A DNA stretch of 17,856 nucleotides, taken from assembly GCA_002412705.1 (NCBI GenBank), contig DHVO01000060.1:1-17856 (forward strand). Direction: 5' to 3'. The stretch is from Bacteroidales bacterium UBA5206. GTDB taxonomy: Bacteria > Bacteroidota > Bacteroidia > Bacteroidales > Tenuifilaceae. Position numbers and translations under genes: made by a program. Below are positions 1 to 7,343 of this stretch, piece after piece (within the stretch, counting starts at the first letter, position 1; each line of letters begins with the position of its first letter). A model generated the notes under the pieces. The model had not been told where the DNA came from. It was given only the letters and a program-made list of their open reading frames with translations, and ran no database searches.

Positions 1-73
1 TACAGATGTTTGCGCTAATTTTGGCAAATTACTTTCCCTGCTTAAAAACAATGTCTTGTTTTGTGTATTTGTT

Positions 74-81
74 TATCTTTG
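74..81 (+). promoter_or_regulatory. Candidate -7 promoter element for speA
   Basis: TATCTTTG matches the Bacteroidota sigma-factor -7 consensus TAnnTTTG exactly. It would put the transcript start near 88 and give a leader of about 60 nt before the speA ATG at 150. I do not see a convincing TTTG/TTG -33 element at the usual 19-21 bp spacing, so the call rests on the -7 match and its position. The rest of bases 1-149 shows no gene. Confidence 0.4.
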
Positions 82-149
82 CGACTCAATAAAACAATGA
101 GTTCTATTGATTTTAACCTATGTTTAATACTTAAAACTAGCCTTCCTTA

Positions 150-2042
150 ATGAGAAAATGGCGTATTGAGGACTCTGCCGAACTTTACAACATAAAGGGT
201 TGGGGAATTAACTACTTTTCAATTAACGACAAGGGTAACGTTGTTGTAAGCCCTAGAAAAGATGGTAATGAGGTTGACCTTAGAGAGTTGGTAGAGGAGC
301 TACAGCTGCATGATGTGTCTGCACCAATGTTGGTTCGCTTTCCCGATATTCTGGATAGCCGAATTGAGAAGATGTCGAGCTGCTTTAAAGTAGCCGCTGA
401 GGAGTATAATTATACTGGCCAAAACTTTATTATATACCCAATCAAGGTAAACCAAATGCGACCTGTGGTTGAGGAAATAGTTGGCCATGGTAAGAAATTT
501 AATATTGGTCTGGAGGCCGGCTCTAAGCCAGAGCTACATGCTGTTATTGCAATCAATACCGATAACGATTCTCTTATAATTTGCAATGGCTATAAGGATG
601 AGGCTTACATTGAACTAGCGCTTTTAGCACAGAAAATGGGTCGGAGAATCTTCCTGGTTATTGAGAAGATGAATGAGCTAAAGCTAATTGCCAAGGTTGC
701 TAAGCGCCTTAACATTAAGCCAAATCTGGGAATAAGGATTAAGCTCTCTAGCTCAGGAAGCGGAAAGTGGGAGGACTCAGGTGGCGATGTTAGCAAGTTT
801 GGTTTAACATCTAGTGAACTGCTAGAAGCCCTAGACTTCTTAGAAAGAAAAGATCTTAAGGATTGCCTTCGCTTGGTGCATTTCCATATTGGTAGCCAGG
901 TAACCAAAATCCGTCGCATAAAAATTGCACTTCGTGAAGCATCGCAGTTCTATGTAGAGCTGCACAAGTTGGGTTTCAATATCGATTTTGTTGATATTGG
1001 CGGTGGCTTGGGCGTTGATTACGATGGGACTCGCTCATCGAGTAGTGAGAGTAGCGTTAACTATAGCATTCAGGAGTATGTTAACGATGCTGTAGCAACC
1101 ATGGTTGATGCCAGCGATAAAAATGGTATTGCACACCCAAATGTGATTACCGAATCGGGTCGCTCGTTAACCGCTCATCACTCCGTGCTAATTTTTGAGG
1201 TTAAGGAAACGGCAAGTACTCCTAAGTGGGACGAGAATGAGGAGCTAGCAGAAGATGCTCATGAATTGGTTAAGGAGTTGTATATGCTTTGGGATCAGCT
1301 AAATCAGCCTCGTATGCTTGAAACATGGCACGATGCTCAGCAGATTCGTGAAGAAGCCCTTGATAGATTTACCCTCGGACTACTTGATCTTAAAACCCGA
1401 GCACAGGTAGAGCGCCTATTCTGGTCTATCGCAAAGGATATCCACCAAATGACCAATGAGCTTAAGCATGTTCCAGAGGAACTTCTCTCTTTGCCTAAGC
1501 TGTTGTCCGATAAGTATTTTTGTAACTTCTCTCTATTCCAATCACTGCCAGATTCGTGGGCTATCGATCAGATTTTCCCTATAATCCCAATTCAGCGACT
1601 AGATGAGAAGCCAGACAGATCGGCAACGCTACAGGATATTACCTGCGACTCCGATGGTAAAATAGATAACTTTATATCTACTAGAAACTTATCTTATTAC
1701 CTGCCAGTTCATTCCTTGAAACCAAAGGAATCCTATTACATTGGGGTATTTCTTGTTGGTGCTTATCAGGAGATTCTGGGCGATTTGCATAATCTTTTTG
1801 GCGATACAAATGCTGTTCACGTATCGGTAAACAGTAAAGGCTATACCATTGATCAGATAATTGATGGTGAAACCGTTGCTGAGGTGCTTGACTACGTACA
1901 GTACAACTCCAAAAAATTAGTACGTACCGTTGAGACATGGGTTACAGCATCGGTAAAGGCAGGAGTAATTACCACTGAGGAGGGTAAAGAGTTCTTATCA
2001 AATTACCGTTCTGGTTTGTATGGTTATACCTACTTAGAGTAA
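150..2042 (+). CDS. speA: Biosynthetic arginine decarboxylase (SpeA)
   Basis: This is a PLP-dependent enzyme that decarboxylates L-arginine to agmatine, the first step of the agmatine route to putrescine and other polyamines in the cytoplasm. The protein has 630 residues, the usual size for the biosynthetic fold-type III (alanine racemase-like barrel) enzyme. Visible landmarks are YPIKVNQ with the PLP-binding lysine at about K99, HFHIGSQ at 244-250, the glycine-rich phosphate-binding stretch GGGLGVDYDG at 284-293, ESGRS at 335-339, and the C-terminal active-site cysteine in DITCDSDG at about C499. The ATG at 150 gives a natural N-terminus (MRKWRIEDSAELYNI). There is no Shine-Dalgarno sequence, as is normal in this phylum. 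The gene stands alone: a hairpin terminator follows at once, and neither agmatinase nor agmatine deiminase is in the window. The identification is secure. Confidence 0.96.
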   Translation: MRKWRIEDSAELYNIKGWGINYFSINDKGNVVVSPRKDGNEVDLRELVEELQLHDVSAPMLVRFPDILDSRIEKMSSCFKVAAEEYNYTGQNFIIYPIKVNQMRPVVEEIVGHGKKFNIGLEAGSKPELHAVIAINTDNDSLIICNGYKDEAYIELALLAQKMGRRIFLVIEKMNELKLIAKVAKRLNIKPNLGIRIKLSSSGSGKWEDSGGDVSKFGLTSSELLEALDFLERKDLKDCLRLVHFHIGSQVTKIRRIKIALREASQFYVELHKLGFNIDFVDIGGGLGVDYDGTRSSSSESSVNYSIQEYVNDAVATMVDASDKNGIAHPNVITESGRSLTAHHSVLIFEVKETASTPKWDENEELAEDAHELVKELYMLWDQLNQPRMLETWHDAQQIREEALDRFTLGLLDLKTRAQVERLFWSIAKDIHQMTNELKHVPEELLSLPKLLSDKYFCNFSLFQSLPDSWAIDQIFPIIPIQRLDEKPDRSATLQDITCDSDGKIDNFISTRNLSYYLPVHSLKPKESYYIGVFLVGAYQEILGDLHNLFGDTNAVHVSVNSKGYTIDQIIDGETVAEVLDYVQYNSKKLVRTVETWVTASVKAGVITTEEGKEFLSNYRSGLYGYTYLE

Positions 2043-2064
2043 ACTACTTAGTTAACATATCCAG

Positions 2065-2101
2065 AGGAGTAGCTATGGTTTACCATATCTGCTCCTTTTT
2101 T
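2065..2101 (+). terminator. Rho-independent terminator of speA
   Basis: A long hairpin begins 22 nt after the speA stop. The left arm is AGGAGTAGCTATGGT (2065-2079) and the right arm runs 2082-2096. The stem is about 15 bp with one mismatch (2073/2088), one G-T pair and a 2-nt loop. It is followed directly by a T-run (2096-2101). This is a textbook intrinsic terminator that separates speA from the exporter downstream. Confidence 0.88.
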
Positions 2102-2126
2102 ATTGTAGTTTTTTAATTGTGGAGCA

Positions 2127-2134
2127 TATTTTTG
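2127..2134 (+). promoter_or_regulatory. Candidate -7 promoter element for the MATE exporter
   Basis: TATTTTTG is an exact match to TAnnTTTG. A TTG at 2103-2105 lies 21 bp upstream and could act as the -33 element. The transcript would start near 2140, leaving only a few bases of leader before the ATG at 2145, or a short one if translation starts at the second in-frame ATG at 2154. The preceding speA terminator makes a fresh promoter necessary here. Confidence 0.5.
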
Positions 2135-2144
2135 CTTCGCTTAT

Positions 2145-3491
2145 ATGGCGATAATGCGTAGATACTTTTCTGAATACATTTCTCACTATAGGGCTACTCT
2201 TTCTCTAGGCATTCCCTTGGTTCTGGGACAGGCTGGACAAATTGTGCTTGGTTTTGTTGATGGAGCTATGATTGGCCAATATGGTACCAACGAGTTGGCT
2301 GCTGCCTCGTTTGTTACCAATATGTTTAATTTACCCATTCTGTTTGGTTTGGGGTTTTCCTATGCATTAACACCTCTTGTTGGACAGCTTTACGGTAGAA
2401 AGGCGCATTTTGAGGTAGGATCGTTGCTAAAAAACAGCCTTATTGCTAATGCTGCTGTTGGTGTGCTGCTATCGGTTGCAATGTATGTTTTTCTTCTTAA
2501 CTTAAAGCGAATGGGACAGCCAGAGGAACTTTACCCTCTAATTATTCCCTATTTCTGGACCAACCTTATTTCGCTTATTTTTATAATGCTCTTTAATGCC
2601 TTTAAGCAATTTGCCGATGGAATTACCGATACAAAAACATCGATGTGGATAATGCTTATGGGCAATGCCTTTAATGTGCTGGGAAACTGGGTGCTTATTT
2701 ATGGAAAGTTTGGATTTCCTGAGATGGGCCTACTTGGAGCAGGTATTGCCACGCTTTCCTCTCGGATTTTAATGGTTTTTGCATTTCTTGGAGTATTCTT
2801 TTTAACAAAAAAGTACACCCGTTTTTTGGTTGGGTATAAACGGAGCGGCTATAGCCGTCAGCATCATAAAACACTAAACAAAATGGGGGTTATGGTGGGA
2901 TTGCAAATGGCCATGGAGTCGGGTATTTTTAACCTAAGTACAATAATGGTTGGCTGGCTTGGAAGCGTTGCGTTAGCAGCGCATCATGTGGCAATTACCA
3001 TTCAAACGCTAGGATTTATGACCTACTACGGCATAGGTGCAGCAACAGCTGTTAGGGTAAGTAACTACTACGGAAGGGGCGATGTTGGTAATGTAAAAAA
3101 AGCAGCAACAAGTGGTTTGCATATTATTTGGTTACTTGCAGCAATGCTCATGGTATTCCTGTTTGTATTTAGGTTTGATATTGCAGCAATTTTCAATAAC
3201 AATCCTGATGTAATAGCACTGGTTGGTACCTTGCTTGTTATAGGTATATCATACCAACTAAGCGATGGTTTACAGGTTAACTATGCAAATGCACTGCGTG
3301 GCATTTCTGAGGTGAAAGCAATGGCGCTAATATCTTTTGTGGGGTACTTTCTTATTGCCTTACCTGCTGGTTATTTACTGGGAATAACATGGAATTTAGG
3401 AATAACTGGAATATGGTTAGGTTTCCCAATAGGGTTAACTCTAGCAGGTGTAATGTTCTTTTTTTGGTTTAGGCGGTGTACGCGCACATAA
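2145..3491 (+). CDS. MATE-family multidrug/organic-cation efflux transporter
   Basis: An inner-membrane exporter of the multidrug and toxic compound extrusion family, which uses a Na+ or H+ gradient to expel cationic drugs or metabolites. At 448 residues it has the usual family length and consists of about twelve hydrophobic segments arranged as two similar halves. The N-terminal half carries the typical GIPLVLGQAGQIVLGFVDGAMIG segment with a conserved aspartate in the first helices; the second half opens with GLQMAMESGIFNLSTIMVGWLG, the matching position of the repeat. Charged tails are short. The ATG at 2154 is an alternative start, two residues shorter than MAIM. The gene lies between the speA terminator and a bidirectional terminator, so it is probably monocistronic. 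The substrate cannot be read from sequence. Confidence 0.9.
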   Translation: MAIMRRYFSEYISHYRATLSLGIPLVLGQAGQIVLGFVDGAMIGQYGTNELAAASFVTNMFNLPILFGLGFSYALTPLVGQLYGRKAHFEVGSLLKNSLIANAAVGVLLSVAMYVFLLNLKRMGQPEELYPLIIPYFWTNLISLIFIMLFNAFKQFADGITDTKTSMWIMLMGNAFNVLGNWVLIYGKFGFPEMGLLGAGIATLSSRILMVFAFLGVFFLTKKYTRFLVGYKRSGYSRQHHKTLNKMGVMVGLQMAMESGIFNLSTIMVGWLGSVALAAHHVAITIQTLGFMTYYGIGAATAVRVSNYYGRGDVGNVKKAATSGLHIIWLLAAMLMVFLFVFRFDIAAIFNNNPDVIALVGTLLVIGISYQLSDGLQVNYANALRGISEVKAMALISFVGYFLIALPAGYLLGITWNLGITGIWLGFPIGLTLAGVMFFFWFRRCTRT

Positions 3492-3549
3492 GGAGCAGCA
3501 GTATAAAAATGGAGTTCATTTGTTTGAGCATAGATTAATCATATAGAAG

Positions 3550-3573
3550 AAAAGGGGCATTTGCCCCTTTTTT
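3550..3573. terminator. Bidirectional intrinsic terminator between convergent genes
   Basis: A perfect 10-bp inverted repeat, AAAAGGGGCA (3550-3559) and its complement (3562-3571), has a 2-nt loop. It has an A-rich tract on one side and a T-run on the other, so it can terminate both the exporter transcript (+) and the TlpA-like transcript (-). The stop codon of the minus-strand gene (3572-3574) touches the stem, so termination there begins inside or at the very end of the coding region. Confidence 0.85.
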
Positions 3574-5020
3574 AGTTCTTCTTCTCTACGTCCTCTTTTC
3601 CTGTGTTTAGCTCCCTGTCGAGAATCTCCTTAACAACTTCTGGGTCAATTCGTTTTGCAATTATCTTTTTATCCTTGTCTAGGATGTAAATAACTGGGGT
3701 TGAGTATATATCATAGTTGTTTCGGAAATTCGAGTTCATTTTTGGATCCCAAACGTTTATCCAGTTTAGCTTGTTTTGTTCAATGTACTCAAACCATTTT
3801 GGCTGGTCGCCCTGTGTGTACACTGCATATACAACAAACCCCTTGTCTTTATAATCGTTGTAAAGTTTTAGTAATTCAGGGGTTACTTTTTTACAGTGGC
3901 TACAAGTAGGATCCCAAAAATAAACAACGCTTACAGGAGCTGCTATCTGATGCAGATTTTGCGTTACTCCCTTGTTATCGGGCAGGATAAGGTTTGCTGC
4001 TTTTGCCCCAATTAAATTTGGTTTTAAAGCGTTAACTCGTTCCTCAATCTTGCCCATTACCTTAGTATCGACCCACGATACCTGTCCCGATAGGTAGTAC
4101 TTCTCCGCTAGGTGAACAAATACGGCATCCATTCCCATTATGTTCGAGGTTTGATACTTATTAAATAGGAATGATAATACGTACTGGTACATGTTGTCAT
4201 TTACCTTTGACATCTCAATAACCCTGTCGGCTTCTTTAGAAATGGTATCTGGAATGGGAATAAGTACCTTATCGAAATACATGTTTAGTCGTCCTTCCAG
4301 AATGGGGGTGCGAATTAAGCCCTCATCAGAAAAGGCAATACCATCAAAAAAGTGATTCCTGTTAAAGTGATAGGCTTTTGCCCACCTTACCGAGTCAGGA
4401 TTTGCGTGGTTTGGGGAAACATGAAACTCAGGCGTTTCAAGGGGTTTCATTGCCTTGATAATATTAGCTAATAGCGTGTTTGGGTTTTCGTTAATAACCT
4501 TGTCCCAGTTGCTTTTAACCTCTCTGTCAATGGTGTCAATTTCATCCTTAATTGTTTTTGCCAATCGGGTGTCGTCGGCATTTTCCTTCATCTTATCCTG
4601 AAGTGCTTTTATGCTGGTTTGCTTTTCAACCATGTATCGCTGGTAGTTTGCAAATGCTGTATTTTCAGGGCTATTTACAAAGTTAAGGCTACCTAGCAAA
4701 TCGTTTTGCTGGGTGGTTAGCTCAAACTTTTGGTTTTGGTTGCCAACAAGAATCTCAAAGTAGTTCATTGAGGGGAGAATAACCAGGTATATTCCGCTTT
4801 TTAGCTTCTCTTTCCCTTCAAATAGGGCTGTTCCATTGGCGCTAATAAGTGAAGTGTCCTGAACGTACTTCTTATCGCCAAGGTGATACCCAAGTAACAG
4901 CTGGCCACTTGTAAGCCCATCGATTTGAACTTTAATGCTATACTCCTGAGCAGTAGTTGTAAGTTGAAATCCAACTAATAGGAATAGGATTAGAACTAGT
5001 TTGCTAATATTACTTTTCAT
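3572..5020 (-). CDS. Secreted TlpA-like thioredoxin-fold protein (DUF4369/DUF5106-type architecture)
   Basis: A 482-residue exported thiol-disulfide protein. Residues 1-24 form a signal peptide with a hydrophobic core (LVLILFLLVGF) and a plausible cleavage after TTTA. Residues 25 to about 120 resemble the beta-rich N-terminal domain (DUF4369) common in Bacteroidota TlpA-like proteins. Residues 130-350 are largely helical and match the DUF5106-type middle region. Residues 355-465 are a thioredoxin/TlpA domain with the redox motif CSHC at 373-376 (FWDPTCSHCKK) and the cis-proline strand YSTPVIYILD. The lysine/glutamate-rich tail is polar. It probably works in the periplasm as a disulfide reductase or isomerase, but its partner is unknown. 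It diverges from another CXXC thioredoxin-fold gene. The ATG at 5020 starts an ideal signal peptide. Confidence 0.88.
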   Translation of the reverse strand: MKSNISKLVLILFLLVGFQLTTTAQEYSIKVQIDGLTSGQLLLGYHLGDKKYVQDTSLISANGTALFEGKEKLKSGIYLVILPSMNYFEILVGNQNQKFELTTQQNDLLGSLNFVNSPENTAFANYQRYMVEKQTSIKALQDKMKENADDTRLAKTIKDEIDTIDREVKSNWDKVINENPNTLLANIIKAMKPLETPEFHVSPNHANPDSVRWAKAYHFNRNHFFDGIAFSDEGLIRTPILEGRLNMYFDKVLIPIPDTISKEADRVIEMSKVNDNMYQYVLSFLFNKYQTSNIMGMDAVFVHLAEKYYLSGQVSWVDTKVMGKIEERVNALKPNLIGAKAANLILPDNKGVTQNLHQIAAPVSVVYFWDPTCSHCKKVTPELLKLYNDYKDKGFVVYAVYTQGDQPKWFEYIEQNKLNWINVWDPKMNSNFRNNYDIYSTPVIYILDKDKKIIAKRIDPEVVKEILDRELNTGKEDVEKKN

Positions 5021-5079
5021 GGGTCTTTTATTTATGTTTTGCCCTATTGTCTTGATTTGAAAATAGGTGCACTGCAGTT

Positions 5080-5186
5080 ATATTTGCCTTTTCAAAAATT
5101 GTTCCAACGTAATTAGCTTAAACAAACATGGCGCTAATTAAGTTTACGCCAGAACCCCATATTTGCCATAATTAATGGCAAATATG
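5080..5186. promoter_or_regulatory. Divergent control region with three copies of the half-site ATATTTGCC
   Basis: The 221-bp gap between the TlpA-like (-) and DUF255 (+) genes holds a perfect 12-bp inverted repeat: left arm CATATTTGCCAT (5158-5169), spacer AATTA, right arm ATGGCAAATATG (5175-5186). A further direct copy of its core, ATATTTGCC, lies at 5080-5088, 79 bp from the left arm. A separate 7-bp inverted repeat, AATTAGC (5111-5117) and GCTAATT (5133-5139), sits between. The right arm abuts a 7-of-8 match to the -7 consensus (TGCATTTG, 5185-5192) facing the + gene. The arrangement looks like an operator for a dimeric regulator. Its identity is unknown. Confidence 0.4.
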
Positions 5187-5259
5187 CATTTGTTGGTGCT
5201 TTTTGCTCTTGTATCAACAAAAGTAGCATTTCTATTGTTATTTGGATAAAAAGCATGTA

Positions 5260-7257
5260 ATGGAAAAACATAATAACCGCCTTTCGTTAGAAACTAGCCC
5301 ATACTTACTACAACATTCTCACAACCCAGTAGATTGGTATCCTTGGGGCGATGAAGCCTTAAGCAAAGCCCGTGCTGAGAATAAGCTACTGCTTATAAGC
5401 GTTGGCTACAGTAGCTGCCACTGGTGCCATGTGATGGAGAGGGAAACCTTTTCTAATCCTGCTATTGCAGATGTTATGAATAGATACTTTATTAACATCA
5501 AGGTTGATAGGGAGGAGCGCCCAGATATTGACCAGATTTACATGAATGCCGTGCAGATAATTACACGTAGTGGGGGTTGGCCGCTTAACTGCTTTGCATT
5601 GCCCGATGGTAGACCTGTATTTGGAGGAACTTACTATAAATCGGATCAGTGGTTAAATGTACTTGAGAGCCTTGCTGCTACTTGGCAGAACGATCCTTCA
5701 CGGGTGCTAGAGGTTGCAGAGGAGCTCACGATGGGGGTTTCTACTTCGGAGCTTATAACAACCAAGCGAGAGGTGAAACCGTTTGACCAGAACGCTATTC
5801 ATATTTATGTTGATAAATGGAAAAAACAGTTCGATAATCATTTTGGAGGAAGCAAGGGGGCACCCAAATTCCCTATGCCCGGAAGTTTGCTTTTTCTGCT
5901 TAGGTATGGTAATCTTGCTGGCGATGAGCAGGTGTTATGCTATGTGAATAACACACTAAATAGAATGGCTAGTGGTGGTATTTACGACCATTTGGGCGGT
6001 GGCTTTTCACGTTACTCCGTTGATGAACGTTGGCTTGTGCCTCACTTCGAAAAGATGCTTTACGATAATGCTCAGCTGGTTAGCTTGTACTCGCAAGCCT
6101 ATAAAAAGGAGTTAAACCCTGTTTATGAGCGGGTTGTAGCGCATACCATTGGGTTCATGCTGCGTGAGCTAAAAGCAAAAACAGGTGGTTTTTATAGTTC
6201 CCTTGATGCCGATAGCGAAGGAAAGGAGGGAGCGTATTACACCTTCACAAAGCAGCAGGTTGATGAGCTGTTGGGCGACGATTCAGAGGTGTTCTCTGTT
6301 GCTTACGGTGTTTCGGCTGCAGGCACAATTAATGGAACCAATGTGTTAAATAAGTGCGCATCAAGTAGCCAAATATCGTCACTGTTTTCCAAGAGTAAGG
6401 AGGAGGTTGCTCAAATAATTGAGCAATCGCTCACAGTACTTTTTGCACATAGGGAATCGAGGCCCAAGCCTAGTACCGACACCAAAATTTTAACCAGTTG
6501 GAATGCGTTAGCCATAAATGCTTTTGTTGATGCGTACATTGCTTTTGGTAACGATAGCTATTTACGTGAGGCCATAGAGTGCGCTAACTTCTTGATGGAA
6601 AACGTTATTGATGAGGAATTTAATGTTAATAGATCCTATTGTGCGGGCAAGTCGTGTGTTAGTGGTTTTCTAGACGATTACGCCTTTACCGCCAATAGCT
6701 TTTTGTATTTGTATCGCGTAACGTTTGATACCAAGTGGCTTACTTACTCTAAGAAGTTGGTAGATCGTATGGTAGATCTGTTTTATCACTCTGCGTCGGG
6801 TATGTTTTACTATGCATCATCCAAAAGCAAGCAGCTAATTGTGCGTAAAATGGAGCTAATGGATGGCGTAATTCCCTCATCATCGTCTGTTGCAGCACAG
6901 GTTCTGCTTGATATTGGTCGCATACAGAATAGTCCAACCTATGTTGATATGGCATCGCAAATGGTGGCAAATATATCGGATCAGCTCACCTATGCTGGCC
7001 CCTATGTTTACAGTTGGGCCGATTGCGCGGTAAAACTTTTGCTTCCTGTGGCTAGTTTACATGTAGCATTGCAAGGAGGGAATAGTGTTTACAATGAGGT
7101 GCTTAAGCAATCGTTATATCCCAATATTTATCCGCATGCAGAGTTAGAAAAAAAGGGAAATGAGCTACAGCTATGTACTGGCAATACATGTGGTGAGCCC
7201 ATAACCTCAGTTGATAATGTGGTGAAAGAGCTCTGTAGGGTTTGGATGGGGAAGTAA
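5260..7257 (+). CDS. Thioredoxin-domain protein of the DUF255/YyaL (SPATA20-like) family
   Basis: A 665-residue cytoplasmic protein of the widespread YyaL/spermatogenesis-associated protein 20 family. The N-terminal third is a thioredoxin-like DUF255 domain with the family signature GYSSCHWCHVME; the CHWC motif is at about residues 53-56, followed by VDREERPDID. The remaining two thirds form an alpha/alpha-barrel resembling six-hairpin glycosidases or epimerases, with typical stretches GGIYDHLGGGFSRYSVDERW, VPHFEKMLYDNAQL and TSWNALAI. The molecular function of the family is not settled. I place the start at the ATG at 5260 (MEKHNNRLSLETSPYLLQH). An in-frame TTG at 5242 would add six residues but has no support. 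The gene converges with tilS and I see no hairpin terminator after it. Confidence 0.9.
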   Translation: MEKHNNRLSLETSPYLLQHSHNPVDWYPWGDEALSKARAENKLLLISVGYSSCHWCHVMERETFSNPAIADVMNRYFINIKVDREERPDIDQIYMNAVQIITRSGGWPLNCFALPDGRPVFGGTYYKSDQWLNVLESLAATWQNDPSRVLEVAEELTMGVSTSELITTKREVKPFDQNAIHIYVDKWKKQFDNHFGGSKGAPKFPMPGSLLFLLRYGNLAGDEQVLCYVNNTLNRMASGGIYDHLGGGFSRYSVDERWLVPHFEKMLYDNAQLVSLYSQAYKKELNPVYERVVAHTIGFMLRELKAKTGGFYSSLDADSEGKEGAYYTFTKQQVDELLGDDSEVFSVAYGVSAAGTINGTNVLNKCASSSQISSLFSKSKEEVAQIIEQSLTVLFAHRESRPKPSTDTKILTSWNALAINAFVDAYIAFGNDSYLREAIECANFLMENVIDEEFNVNRSYCAGKSCVSGFLDDYAFTANSFLYLYRVTFDTKWLTYSKKLVDRMVDLFYHSASGMFYYASSKSKQLIVRKMELMDGVIPSSSSVAAQVLLDIGRIQNSPTYVDMASQMVANISDQLTYAGPYVYSWADCAVKLLLPVASLHVALQGGNSVYNEVLKQSLYPNIYPHAELEKKGNELQLCTGNTCGEPITSVDNVVKELCRVWMGK

Positions 7258-7308
7258 GGTGTAAGGCTAAAGGAGAAAGTGTTAGATAGTAGTATTTAGT
7301 GTATTGTC

Positions 7309-7343
7309 GTTTACCGTTTTACTTTTTACTTTTCACGTTTTAC
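7309..7343. repeat. Degenerate 7-bp tandem array overlapping the 3' end of tilS
   Basis: Five consecutive heptamers run head to tail with plus-strand consensus GTTTTAC. Units 2 (7316-7322) and 5 (7337-7343) match it exactly; unit 3 differs at one position, units 1 and 4 at two. The array starts in the gap after the DUF255 gene and enters tilS, supplying its stop codon (7326-7328) and the codons for its final residues (VKREK). No hairpin is visible in the 68-bp gap. Confidence 0.7.

Noticed and set aside
11..31. Imperfect dyad and a GGCAAA stretch upstream of speA resembling the 5158-5186 inverted repeat
   Set aside because: The match to the half-site is only 7 of 9 on one side and the symmetric partner is 5 bp; not enough to call a shared operator.
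605..919. Open frame on the minus strand inside speA
   Set aside because: It is fully overlapped by a secure arginine decarboxylase gene, its product is low in recognisable structure, and it has no promoter.
5242..5259. Six-codon N-terminal extension of the DUF255 gene from a TTG
   Set aside because: The ATG at 5260 gives the normal family N-terminus and there is no ribosome binding site to favour the TTG.
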